This document shows, in pieces, positions 15,898-24,766 of a stretch of 64,000 nt of DNA. The notes beneath the pieces are model-generated. The model was not told the origin of the DNA and ran no database searches. It saw only the letters and a list, made by a program, of their open reading frames with translations. The DNA comes from Rhizobium oryzihabitans (GTDB lineage: Bacteria > Pseudomonadota > Alphaproteobacteria > Rhizobiales > Rhizobiaceae). Made by a program: the position numbers and the translations under genes. Where the stretch lies: NCBI RefSeq assembly GCF_010669145.1, contig NZ_CP048635.1, positions 1,884,382 to 1,948,381 of the forward strand, in the 5' to 3' direction. How positions within the stretch are numbered: position 1 is the stretch's first letter; each line of letters begins with the position of its first letter.

Positions 15898-16602
15898 ATG
15901 TCCTATACTTTTCAATTCGGCGCGCTCGCCCAATATCAGAACGAGATTCTGAACGGCATATGGCTGACGATCAAGCTGTCTGTCCTCTCCATCGTGCTCG
16001 GCTGCGCTTTCGGCATTCTTTTGGCCTCGCTGCGTTCCATCAATGGCGGCATCGTCCGCATCATCGTGGACGCTTACGTGGAGGTAATCCGCAACACGCC
16101 GTTTCTGGTGCAGCTTTTCATCGTCTATTTCGGTCTGCCGGGTCTCGGTTTTCGCGTCGGGGCGGATACGGCGGCGCTGATCGGCATGACGATCAATCTT
16201 GCCGCCTATTCGACGGAAATCATCCGCGCCGGCATCGAGGCGGTGCACAAGTCGCAAATCGAGGCGGGCGAAGCGCTTGGCTTCACCAGATACCAGATCT
16301 ACCGTCACGTCATCATCGTGCCTGCCATCGCCAAGGTCTATCCCTCGCTCTGCAGCCAGTTCGTGCTGATGATGCTGGCATCGAGCATATGCTCGGCCAT
16401 TTCCACGCATGAGCTTGCGGCCGCCGCAGCCTTCGTGGAATCGCAGACCTATCGCTCCTTCGAAGTCTATATCGTCGTCACGCTCATCTATCTTGCGCTG
16501 GCGCTCAGCCTGCGGCTCATCCTTGCCCTCGTCGGCATGTGGCTGTTTGGCCGCCGGGTGGCGCGCAAGACGATGACCGCCTTGCCGGAGGTGCAGTCAT
16601 GA
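15898..16602 (+). CDS. Polar amino acid ABC transporter permease
   Basis: A 234-residue HisM-type permease with an EVIRNTPFLVQLFIVYFGLP segment and an EAA loop near residues 120-145 (EAGEALGFTRYQIYRHVIIV). The start YTFQFGALAQYQNEILNGI is typical of the branch. Its stop overlaps the next permease start (ATGA). Confidence 0.9.
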   Translation: MSYTFQFGALAQYQNEILNGIWLTIKLSVLSIVLGCAFGILLASLRSINGGIVRIIVDAYVEVIRNTPFLVQLFIVYFGLPGLGFRVGADTAALIGMTINLAAYSTEIIRAGIEAVHKSQIEAGEALGFTRYQIYRHVIIVPAIAKVYPSLCSQFVLMMLASSICSAISTHELAAAAAFVESQTYRSFEVYIVVTLIYLALALSLRLILALVGMWLFGRRVARKTMTALPEVQS

Positions 16603-17258
16603 CTCTTCGAACATTCGGCTGGAACGAGTTCGGCTTCCTTTTGACCGCCCTGCAATGGACCGTACTTCTGACGATCATTGCGCTTATCGGCGGCGGTATC
16701 GTCGGCTTTTTCATCGCACTGGCCCGCACCTCGGATAACAAGCTGCTGCGCATTGCCGCCGGCACCTATATTCAGGTCATCCAGGGCATTCCGGTACTGA
16801 TGATCCTGTTCCTGTCCTATTACGGCCTCAGCCTTGCCGGACTGGAACTGCCGCCATTGATCGCCGCCGGTGCATCGATGACGATCTATACGTCGGGTTA
16901 TCTCGCGGAAATCTGGCGCGGCTGCATCCAGGCGGTGCCAAAGCAGCAGTGGGAAGCATCGGAATCGCTGGCTCTCACCCGCGCCCAACAATATCGCTAC
17001 GTCATCCTGCCGCAGGCGATCCGCATTTCCCTGCCGCCGACCGTCGGTTTTGCCGTTCAGGTCGTCAAGAATACGTCCATCGCATCGATCATCGGTTTCG
17101 TCGAACTGGCGAGAGCGGGGCAGCTTATCAACAATGCCACGTTCCAGCCGTTCCGCGTCTTTGTCGCGGTGGCCGTGCTTTATTTCATCGTCTGCTACCC
17201 GTTGTCCCAGCTGTCGCGTTGGCTGGAAAGGAGGCTTCATGCCGGAAGTAATCGTTGA
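16599..17258 (+). CDS. Polar amino acid ABC transporter permease
   Basis: A 219-residue partner permease with an EAA loop at SESLALTRAQQYRYVILP and hydrophobic helices throughout. The ATG at 16599 overlaps the upstream stop by four bases; the frame extends further up but that part lies inside the previous gene. It also overlaps the ATPase gene by 20 bases. Confidence 0.9.
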   Translation: MTLRTFGWNEFGFLLTALQWTVLLTIIALIGGGIVGFFIALARTSDNKLLRIAAGTYIQVIQGIPVLMILFLSYYGLSLAGLELPPLIAAGASMTIYTSGYLAEIWRGCIQAVPKQQWEASESLALTRAQQYRYVILPQAIRISLPPTVGFAVQVVKNTSIASIIGFVELARAGQLINNATFQPFRVFVAVAVLYFIVCYPLSQLSRWLERRLHAGSNR

Positions 17259-17970
17259 AAACGTTCACAAGAGCTTTGGCGCTCTGGAGGTCCTCAAAGG
17301 CGTGTCGCTGACAGTCGGTCGCGGAGAAGTCTTCGCCCTCATCGGCCGCTCGGGTTCGGGCAAGAGCACGCTGCTGCGCTGCATGAACGGGCTGGAGAAG
17401 ATCAATTCCGGTCGCATCGAAATCGCCGGCCATGCGATTGGCGAAGATGCCAAGGCGCTGCGCAAGCTGCGTACCGATGTCGGCATCGTCTTCCAGAGCT
17501 ACAATCTTTTCCCGCATCTGACGGTCGGCGAAAACATCATGCTCGCCCCGCGTATCGTCAAGGACGTGGCCAAATCGGAAACGAAGGACATTGCCCGCGA
17601 GGTTCTGCAACTCGTCGGCCTGTCGGAGAAATTCGATTCCTATCCCGACCAGCTTTCCGGCGGCCAGCAGCAGCGCGTTGCGATTGCCCGTTCGCTCGCC
17701 ATGCGGCCGAAGGTTATGCTGTTCGACGAAGTGACTTCGGCGCTCGACCCTGAGCTGACCGAGGAAGTGCTGACGGTTATGGAAAACCTCGCCAAGGGCG
17801 GCATGACCATGATCCTCGTTACCCATGAAATGGCTTTTGCGCGGCGCGTGGCGACCGAAACCATCTTCATGCACAAGGGCAAGATCTGGGAGCAGGGCCG
17901 TTCGTCCGAACTCTTCGCCAATCCGCAAACGCCGGAACTCCGGCAATTCGTCAAGGCCGATGTGAAGTAG
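17239..17970 (+). CDS. Polar amino acid ABC transporter ATP-binding protein
   Basis: A 243-residue GlnQ-type ATPase: Walker A GRSGSGKSTLL, signature LSGGQQQR, Walker B VMLFDEVTSALDP, switch His in VTHEMAFARR. The ATG at 17239 has AAAGGAGG four bases upstream inside the permease gene and starts MPEVIVENVHKSFG; the frame above it is an extension without function. Confidence 0.95.
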   Translation: MPEVIVENVHKSFGALEVLKGVSLTVGRGEVFALIGRSGSGKSTLLRCMNGLEKINSGRIEIAGHAIGEDAKALRKLRTDVGIVFQSYNLFPHLTVGENIMLAPRIVKDVAKSETKDIAREVLQLVGLSEKFDSYPDQLSGGQQQRVAIARSLAMRPKVMLFDEVTSALDPELTEEVLTVMENLAKGGMTMILVTHEMAFARRVATETIFMHKGKIWEQGRSSELFANPQTPELRQFVKADVK

Positions 17971-17993
17971 TTCACCGGCCCAAAGGAAACTTC

Positions 17994-18929
17994 ATGACCA
18001 CTGAAATCGTGCAATTGTGCCCGCTCATCCCGGCACTGGAAGAAGAACTCGCGCAGCGCTTCACCGTGCATCGCCTGTTCGAGGCTGCTGACAAGGCGGC
18101 GTTCCTTGCTGACAAGGGCGCTTCAATCCGCGGCGTCGTCACCGGCGGCCATATCGGCCTGCCGGCGGATATTGGTGCTACACTTCCCAATCTTGAAATC
18201 GTCGCCATCAACGGTGTCGGTTTCGACAAGGTGGATCTCGCCGAAGCCAAGCGACGCGGTTTCCGCGTCTCCAATACGCCTGACGTGCTGACGGCCGATG
18301 TTGCCGATCTGGCGCTCGGCCTCGTTCTGGCGCAGGCGCGCAAGCTGCCGCAGGCGGATCAGCATGTGCGCACCGGTCAATGGCTGAAGGGCGATATGGG
18401 GCTTTCCACCCGCGTGGCCGGCCGCCGTTACGGCATATTCGGCCTCGGCCGCATCGGCCAGGCAATCGCAAAGCGGCTCGAAGGTTTCGATGCGCGCATT
18501 TCCTACACCGCCAGAAACCGCCGCGATGTTGCCTATGATTATCATGATAGCATCGAGGCGCTGGCCGCCAATTGCGACGTGCTGATCATTGCCGCCGCCG
18601 CCACCGCCGAAACACGCCATATCGTCAATGCGGATGTGTTGAAGGCACTCGGTCCCCAGGGTGTGCTCGTCAACGTGGCGCGTGGTTCGCTGGTGGATGA
18701 GAAGGCGCTGGTCGAGGCGCTTTCGAACGGCACGATCGGCGGCGCGGCGCTCGACGTCTTCGAAGACGAGCCGCGTGTGCCGGAAGCACTTTTCGCTTTT
18801 GATAATGTCACGCTCGCGCCGCATGTCGGCAGCGGCACACACCAGACGCGGCGCGCCATGGCTGATCTCGTTCTTGCCAATCTTGACGCGCATTTCGCCG
18901 GCAAGGACCTGCCGACGCCGGTGGTGTGA
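17994..18929 (+). CDS. D-isomer-specific 2-hydroxyacid dehydrogenase (glyoxylate/hydroxypyruvate reductase type)
   Basis: A 311-residue NAD(P)-dependent dehydrogenase. The Rossmann motif GIFGLGRIGQAIAKRL lies near residue 143. The catalytic triad is Arg in NVARGSLVD, Glu in EDEPRVPEAL and His in LAPHVGSGT. An Arg in AGRRYG and the GRIGQA turn are compatible with NADPH, but this is not decisive. It is the last gene of the LacI-linked ABC operon, 23 nt after the ATPase, so it probably reduces a 2-oxoacid or oxidises a D-hydroxyacid derived from the imported solute. A terminator follows. Confidence 0.85.
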   Translation: MTTEIVQLCPLIPALEEELAQRFTVHRLFEAADKAAFLADKGASIRGVVTGGHIGLPADIGATLPNLEIVAINGVGFDKVDLAEAKRRGFRVSNTPDVLTADVADLALGLVLAQARKLPQADQHVRTGQWLKGDMGLSTRVAGRRYGIFGLGRIGQAIAKRLEGFDARISYTARNRRDVAYDYHDSIEALAANCDVLIIAAAATAETRHIVNADVLKALGPQGVLVNVARGSLVDEKALVEALSNGTIGGAALDVFEDEPRVPEALFAFDNVTLAPHVGSGTHQTRRAMADLVLANLDAHFAGKDLPTPVV

Positions 18930-18956
18930 CGGCAGGGAATTCATGCCTGTGGTCTC

Positions 18957-18985
18957 ACGGCGCGGCTTCTGTCGCGCCGTTTTGC
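18957..18985 (+). terminator. Rho-independent terminator of the ABC/dehydrogenase operon
   Basis: An 8-bp stem ACGGCGCG / CGCGCCGT with an 8-base loop is followed by TTTTGCTTT. Confidence 0.8.
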
Positions 18986-19117
18986 TTTCGGCTGTCGTCG
19001 GCTTCCAGGCAGGGCCGTAAAAGGCCGTATTCCTCGTAATCTCCTCCCACCGTTCATATTTATATAATATGTATAATCCTACTATTCTGCTTCCTTATAA
19101 AGCGATGAGGCGGAGAG

Positions 19118-21331
19118 GTGCGTTCCAAAGGCCCGAAGACACCCGTGCAGAACCGGATGTCGCGAACGAAGCGCGACGTAGGCCCTTCCGCTTCTCCTGC
19201 TACCGCCGAAAACACCAACCCCTCCGACCGGCACGCGCTATTGGAAGCGATGATCGATCATGTGCCGGATTTCATCTATGCCAAGGATCTGGAGGGACGC
19301 TTTCTCTTCGCCAACCGGGCGATCGTTAGCGAGAACGGCTTCGACACCGTCGAGGAACTGATCGGGCTCACTGACGCCGATATTCATGGCGATGCGGCAA
19401 AACTTGCCGGCATTCCCGATACCGAGGCGCGGGTGATGCGCACCGGCGAGCCGGACCTCGGCTACGAGGAGCGCGCCATGCGCGGCGACATCGATCGCTG
19501 GCTAATGATGTCGCGCGTGCCTCTCAAGGACAAGGCCGGCAATATCATCGGCGTGGTTGGCGCCTCGCGGGATATAACCCAGAAAAAAGCCTCGGAGAGA
19601 CTGCTGCAGGCGCAGGCGCGCGTTCTCGAAATGATCGTTGCGGCTGCGCGTATCGAGGACTTTCTCGAGGAATTCGTCACGGCCATCGAAAATCTCGCCA
19701 CCGGGCTTGCCTGTGTCGTGCGGGTGTTCGATGCGGCGGCGGGTGAGCCTTCCGTCTATGCTTCTCCCGCACTGGCATCTCATGAAGGCCTCACTACACT
19801 GCTTTCTTCCGTCAAGAATCCCGCCGATCTCACCTGCCCGGCGGATAATATCGCCTTCAGTTTCGATATTCCCGCGAGCGAAGGCGTGGCGCATGGCTTC
19901 GTCTGGTGCATGCTGGCCGCCCGCACGCCGGATGCGGCGCTTGTGGAATTTATCGGCGCCGCCGCACGGATGGCTGGCCTTGCAATCGACCGGAAACGGG
20001 CGGCGGAACATATCGCCTTTCTGGCTGATCACGACATGCTGACCCGGCTACCAAATCGCCGTTTTCTGGATACGAGGCTGCCGGACATATTGGCGGCGGC
20101 GGCAAGGGCGAAACGAAAGCTCGGCATCGGCTTCCTCGATCTCGATAATTTCAAGCAGATCAACGATACGCTCGGTCACAGCATCGGCGATGCTTTGCTG
20201 TCGGAAACGGCGGAGCGCATTGCCCGCAGCCTGCGGCGAAACGATCTTGTCCTGCGTGTGGGCGGAGACGAATTCGTCATCATTCTGGAAAAGGACAGGG
20301 AAGATTTCGAAAGCCGGCTGCAGCGCATCCGCGCAGCCGTTTCGCAACCGCTTCGCCTTGGCAATTATGATATCAAGGTCACATGCAGCATCGGTATGGC
20401 GTTCTTCCCGGAGCATGGCGAAACCACGGCGGAAATCGTCGCGGCCGCCGATCTTGCCATGTATGAGGCCAAACATAACGGTCGCGATGGCATCGCCACC
20501 TTCACGCCGCGCATGGCCGATGATCTGCGCAAGAAGTTCACCCGCATCGAGGAACTGCGAAAGGCGGTGGAAAGGGACGAGTTTGTCCTGCATTTCCAGC
20601 CGCAGGTCGATCTTCGAACCGGGCGCATCAGTGGCGTGGAGGCGCTGGTGCGCTGGCAGCATCCGGCAGAAGGCCTGCTCGGCCCTGCGGAATTCATCGG
20701 CCTTGCGGAGGAAACCGGGCTTATTGTGGAACTGGGAGAGGCCATTCTCAGAAAAGCCTGCCGGCAGGCGCAGGTCTGGACCGCTGCGGGCCTCTCGCCC
20801 GTCAAGATGGCGGTCAATATCTCGCCCCGGCAGTTCCAGAGCGGCCTGGTCGAGCAGATCCGGTCCGTGTTGAAAGAAACCGACCTTGCCCCATCCCTTT
20901 TGGAAATAGAAATCACCGAGACGCTCATCATTCAGGATGTGGAAACATCCGTGCGCATCATGCGCGCCATCAAGCAGATGGGTGTCAGCCTGGCGCTGGA
21001 TGATTTCGGCATCGGTTATTCCTGCCTCGGCATGCTCAAGACCTTCCCCCTGTCTTGCATGAAGATCGACAGATCGTTCCTCACTCATTTGCCGGAAAAA
21101 ACCAAGGACAGCGCCATAGTCTCGATCATGATCCAGCTTGCCGGGTCTCTCGATATCGATGTCATTGCCGAAGGTGTGGAATCCGGCGAACAGGCCGCTT
21201 TTCTGCGCGCCGCCGGCTGCCCCTACGGGCAGGGCTATTATTTCAGCCGCCCGGTGCAGGCGGAAGTGATCGGGGATATGCTTGGCAACATGACGATGTT
21301 CCCAACCGGCCTATCCAAGGAAATGCAATAG
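19118..21331 (+). CDS. PAS-GAF-GGDEF-EAL cyclic-di-GMP turnover protein
   Basis: A 737-residue soluble signalling protein with a PAS sensor at about 42-155, a GAF-like region at about 168-290, a diguanylate cyclase at about 300-465 and an EAL phosphodiesterase at about 480-725. The cyclase has an intact GGDEF (382-386) and DLDNFKQIND. The EAL domain keeps SGVEALVRW (508-510), DDFGIGYS and IAEGVES, so both halves may be active. No membrane segment is visible. The GTG start at 19118 follows GGCGGAG closely; ATG at 19157 is an alternative without a good ribosome site. An AT-rich stretch (TTTATATAATATGTATAAT, from 19057) precedes it. It stands alone, and the signal sensed is unknown. Confidence 0.88.
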   Translation: MRSKGPKTPVQNRMSRTKRDVGPSASPATAENTNPSDRHALLEAMIDHVPDFIYAKDLEGRFLFANRAIVSENGFDTVEELIGLTDADIHGDAAKLAGIPDTEARVMRTGEPDLGYEERAMRGDIDRWLMMSRVPLKDKAGNIIGVVGASRDITQKKASERLLQAQARVLEMIVAAARIEDFLEEFVTAIENLATGLACVVRVFDAAAGEPSVYASPALASHEGLTTLLSSVKNPADLTCPADNIAFSFDIPASEGVAHGFVWCMLAARTPDAALVEFIGAAARMAGLAIDRKRAAEHIAFLADHDMLTRLPNRRFLDTRLPDILAAAARAKRKLGIGFLDLDNFKQINDTLGHSIGDALLSETAERIARSLRRNDLVLRVGGDEFVIILEKDREDFESRLQRIRAAVSQPLRLGNYDIKVTCSIGMAFFPEHGETTAEIVAAADLAMYEAKHNGRDGIATFTPRMADDLRKKFTRIEELRKAVERDEFVLHFQPQVDLRTGRISGVEALVRWQHPAEGLLGPAEFIGLAEETGLIVELGEAILRKACRQAQVWTAAGLSPVKMAVNISPRQFQSGLVEQIRSVLKETDLAPSLLEIEITETLIIQDVETSVRIMRAIKQMGVSLALDDFGIGYSCLGMLKTFPLSCMKIDRSFLTHLPEKTKDSAIVSIMIQLAGSLDIDVIAEGVESGEQAAFLRAAGCPYGQGYYFSRPVQAEVIGDMLGNMTMFPTGLSKEMQ

Positions 21332-21818
21332 GGGCCGCTTTGACAGCCCGCCATGAGCGGGTTGGCGGACACGGAGTGCGCTCTGTCATCTCCGTCGCAT
21401 TGCGCCGTTTCGATTGCTGCGCCTGCTATTCTTCTCCGCATCGAACCCGGCAACGAAAGCGCGCTTTGTTTCCTTTCGTTATAAATGCAGATGCAGTCCT
21501 CACCCCGCAAAGTGCTGGCTGCCGGGTGTGGATTATAATATAATTATATTTGCATATCGCGTTATATTTTATAAGTAATTAATTGGATTATTGAGAAATA
21601 CAACATAAAATTACTATATATCAATCTGTTAATTTGTTGTAATTTTACTACTTAATTTGAGAGTGTACTTTATCTATATTTAAATTTGTCCGATTTGAAT
21701 TGCGAGTCTCCGGTACTTTCTGTCATTTGCTGAATCAGCGCAGAGAGGCGGGCGGCAGGGAAAAGACCAGCCCTCAGTTTTGCGCATTTGTTGAAAAATT
21801 TTTGACTGGAGATTAAAA
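21332..21818 (+). other. Long AT-rich intergenic region before the porin gene
   Basis: About 490 bases without a credible gene. Bases 21535-21680 are strikingly AT-rich for this window and contain inverted AAAATTAC / GTAATTTT copies near 21606 and 21638. This is the sort of region where a porin promoter with response-regulator or nucleoid-protein sites would lie, but no specific operator is recognisable. Confidence 0.5.
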
Positions 21819-22874
21819 ATGAACATCAAGAGCCTTCTGATCGGCTCCGCTGCCGCTCTCGCAGCAGTATCCGGCGCACAGGCCGCTGACGCTATCGTCG
21901 CTGCCGAGCCGGAAGCCATGGAATATGTTCGCGTCTGCGACGCCTTCGGCACCGGCTTCTTCTACATCCCCGGCTCCGAAACCTGCCTGAAGTTCCAGGG
22001 TTACGTCCGTTTCCAGACCGACTTCGGCCGCGACAAGGCTGGCAAGTCCGACTGGGACTCGTTCACTCGCGCTCAATTCGAAGTTGACACCCGCACCGAC
22101 ACCGAACTCGGCGCTCTGCGCGGCTTTATCGGTTTCCGTGGCAACGCTGATACGGGTTCTGCAGCAGCATCCACCACGTCCGGTTCATCTGACAAGGGCT
22201 CTGCAGTTTTCGTTGATCAGGCTTTCATCGAAATTGCCGGTCTTAAGGTCGGTAAGTTCCTGAGCTGGTGGGACGATGGCCTCTCTGGCGAGACCGACGA
22301 TGTTGCTACCAACTCGCTGTTCAACTCCATTCGTTACACCTACGACGCAGGTTCGTTCTGGGCCGGCGTTTCGGTTGACGAACTCGAAGGCATCGCCGTC
22401 AGCACGTTTAACAAAAACAACAACACAAGCAACAATGTCGGCGTCGTCGTTGGCGCTGGCGCTAAGCTCGATAGCGTATCCTTGCAGCTCGTTGGTGGCT
22501 ACGACACTGACCGCGAAAATGGCTCTGTTCGCCTGATTGCAACGGCGGGTGTCGGTCCCGGCACGCTGGGCCTGTCCGGTGTTTGGGCTTCTGGCGCAAA
22601 TGCTTATTACAACGCTGCTGAGTGGGCCGTTGCTGCTGAATATGCCATCAAGGCAACTGATAAGCTGAAGATTACCCCCGGCTTCCAGTACTACGGCAGC
22701 TACGGTCTCGTTTCGTTCGATGAGTTCTCGAACAATGATGCCTGGAAGGCTGGTCTGACGGTTGACTACAAGATCACCGATGGCCTCAGCACGAAGCTCG
22801 CTGTCAACTACCTCGACGTCGACACCAAGCCTGAAGCGTGGACCGGTTTCGTTCGCCTGCAGCGCGCGTTCTGA
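21819..22874 (+). CDS. Outer membrane porin, Omp2b/Porin_2 family
   Basis: A 351-residue outer-membrane beta-barrel. The Sec signal peptide ends AQA near residue 22, and DAIVAAEPEAMEYVRVCDAF and ETCLKFQGYVRFQTDFG are the Rhizobiales porin opening. Alternating aromatic and polar strands run throughout, and the final residue is Phe as expected for BAM recognition. The length is close to Brucella Omp2b and other alphaproteobacterial general porins. Codon use is strongly biased to frequent codons, suggesting high expression. A terminator follows. It forms trimeric channels for small hydrophilic solutes. Confidence 0.93.
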   Translation: MNIKSLLIGSAAALAAVSGAQAADAIVAAEPEAMEYVRVCDAFGTGFFYIPGSETCLKFQGYVRFQTDFGRDKAGKSDWDSFTRAQFEVDTRTDTELGALRGFIGFRGNADTGSAAASTTSGSSDKGSAVFVDQAFIEIAGLKVGKFLSWWDDGLSGETDDVATNSLFNSIRYTYDAGSFWAGVSVDELEGIAVSTFNKNNNTSNNVGVVVGAGAKLDSVSLQLVGGYDTDRENGSVRLIATAGVGPGTLGLSGVWASGANAYYNAAEWAVAAEYAIKATDKLKITPGFQYYGSYGLVSFDEFSNNDAWKAGLTVDYKITDGLSTKLAVNYLDVDTKPEAWTGFVRLQRAF

Positions 22875-22982
22875 TAGCGAATATAAAAAGCATAGTCTGG
22901 TTAGATAACTCAGATCCACCCCGCTCTCGAGCGGGTGAGTAGCTAGCTCCAGTCAAAGTTCCTGACATGAAAGTCAGGTTTG

Positions 22983-23020
22983 CTCCCCGGACCCCTCCAG
23001 GCCGGGGAGTTTTAGTTTTG
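22983..23020 (+). terminator. Rho-independent terminator of the porin gene
   Basis: CTCCCCGG pairs with CCGGGGAG and is followed by TTTTAGTTTTG. Confidence 0.8.
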
Positions 23021-23111
23021 ACGAAAGACTGAGTGTATTTTGTCAACAATGTCAGTGCTGGTAATTACAAGAGCGTGACGCGTCAACAGTCTCTAGGCCG
23101 CGCTTGCCATA

Positions 23112-24599
23112 CTACCGGCCAAGCGTCGCAGCGGGCGGCAGGGGAGGGTGGACAGGTTCTTCGAAGGTCCGCAACAGGCGTCCCCAACCCGGATCATGCA
23201 TATGCGCTTCAAGACCGGCGCGGGCGGCGAGGGCCAGTGCTTCTTCTTGCCCAAAGGAGATGGCCGCATCGACATCTGTCGTCAGAACACGGCCGTTTTC
23301 CATCAGCATCTTGCCATCCACGAAAACGGTATCGACATCGCTCCCCAATACCTGATGCACCAGCCGGTGCACAGGCATCCACATCGGCATCAGATGCGGT
23401 TTGCGCATGTCGATGATGGCGATATCGGCCTTTTTGCCGATTTCAAGCGAGCCGATTTCATCCTCCATGCCGATGGCATGGGCGGCGTCGATGGTAATCA
23501 TTTCGAATATCTTGCCGGGCGGCAGCAGGTAGCGATCGTGATTGTGCAGAAGATGTTGCGTGAATTGCGCCATGCGGGCGGTCTGCAGCATGTCGAAGTG
23601 GCGGCTGGGTGCCGCGCCGTCTGTAGTGATGGCGACGCGGATGCCCTTGGACATCATTTCCATGATCGGCGTCGCGCGGCCCGGCGGGGCATGGGTCACG
23701 CGTGTGCCGGTTTCCGCCAGAATGTCGATCTCGTCATGCGAGATGCCCCAGCAATGCTGAAGGTGGATATCGGGGCCAAGCAGCGCATTTTCCTTGTCCT
23801 GAAAGGCCATGCGGATTTGTCCCGCGAAAGCGTCAGAATGCAGCCGGACGCCCATTTTGCGGGCGGTCTCGCGTATACGGCGGGCCTGCATGCGGTCATT
23901 GTCTGTCAGTTTCACCGCCTGGTCGGGGCTTGAAGCGTTGGAGGGTTCAACCGAGGGGACGATGGTGAAGGGTGTCAGGAAGACGCTGATGCGTCCATCA
24001 GCCGTTCCGTTCAAGGCCTCAATCGTGGCTTCGCTGCCCTCGATCATCTCCTCGAAGCTGATGTTGCGGCGCTCCGGAGAGCCGCTTTCCCATCGGGTCA
24101 CCGGGTGCGGCCAGGGCAGGCCGGAAGGTCCCACACAGATGATTTCGCGAATCCCGATCTCGTCATAGGCGCGGGCGTGGTTGATGGCAAAGACAGGATC
24201 ATCGGCGCGTGGCATGGAGGTGATGATGCTGGCGCCGGTGGTGACACCGGCGCGCAGCCGCTCGATGCCGGAGACAAGGCCGTCCGCATACCAATAGTCG
24301 CGCGTGACATAGTGGTAATAGGTCGGGGTCACAACCTTCATCCACATCGCATTGGTGTCGGCAGCAATGCTGCGGATCAAGGCGTGCCCGGCGTGACCAT
24401 GGGCATCGATGAGGCCGGGGATGATGAGTTTACCCCGACAGTCTATCACCTGCTTGTCGGTGTGGCGTGGCGCCAGTTCGTCCGCCGTGCCGATGTCGAC
24501 GATCCGGTCGCCCTTTATGGCGAGGCCGCAATCCTCGATGATGCGTCGCTCGCGGTCCACGGTCACCATCGTGCCGTGCAATAGCAGAAAATTCCCCAT
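23112..24599 (-). CDS. Amidohydrolase of the ATZ/TRZ (metal-dependent deaminase/hydrolase) type
   Basis: A 495-residue TIM-barrel amidohydrolase: N-terminal beta-sandwich strands (FLLLHGTMVTVD), the HxH metal site at residues 67-69 in IPGLIDAHGHAGH, later His residues in LHSDAFAG and HLQHCWG, Asp in ITTDGAAPS, and the closing IGSLEIGKKADIAIID. Relatives hydrolyse or deaminate heterocyclic or guanidino compounds. It is divergent from the dipeptide-type ABC operon and shares the ATTGTCAACAAT operator region with it, so it likely acts on the same nutrient. The exact substrate cannot be read from sequence. Confidence 0.85.
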   Translation of the reverse strand: MGNFLLLHGTMVTVDRERRIIEDCGLAIKGDRIVDIGTADELAPRHTDKQVIDCRGKLIIPGLIDAHGHAGHALIRSIAADTNAMWMKVVTPTYYHYVTRDYWYADGLVSGIERLRAGVTTGASIITSMPRADDPVFAINHARAYDEIGIREIICVGPSGLPWPHPVTRWESGSPERRNISFEEMIEGSEATIEALNGTADGRISVFLTPFTIVPSVEPSNASSPDQAVKLTDNDRMQARRIRETARKMGVRLHSDAFAGQIRMAFQDKENALLGPDIHLQHCWGISHDEIDILAETGTRVTHAPPGRATPIMEMMSKGIRVAITTDGAAPSRHFDMLQTARMAQFTQHLLHNHDRYLLPPGKIFEMITIDAAHAIGMEDEIGSLEIGKKADIAIIDMRKPHLMPMWMPVHRLVHQVLGSDVDTVFVDGKMLMENGRVLTTDVDAAISFGQEEALALAARAGLEAHMHDPGWGRLLRTFEEPVHPPLPPAATLGR

Positions 24600-24660
24600 T
24601 TAGCCTTCCTCCCTTGTGTTCGCAGCTGGTATTCAGGATGCGTCGATTTTGGATACGATA

Positions 24661-24684
24661 ATTGTCAACAATATTATTGACAAT
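24661..24684. promoter_or_regulatory. Candidate GntR/FCD operator between divergent catabolic genes
   Basis: The perfect palindrome ATTGTCAACAAT... occurs at 24661-24672, with a second ATTGACAAT copy at 24676-24684. The same 12-mer recurs at 33964 before the GntR gene and, as ATTGTCGACAAT, at 26464. Confidence 0.65.
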
Positions 24685-24766
24685 AAGGCTGGGCGAAACA
24701 ATACTCCGCCTTGTCCGGCCGGTAGGTCAGCCGGCACTTCAACGATTTATAAAAAGGGGGGATCAA

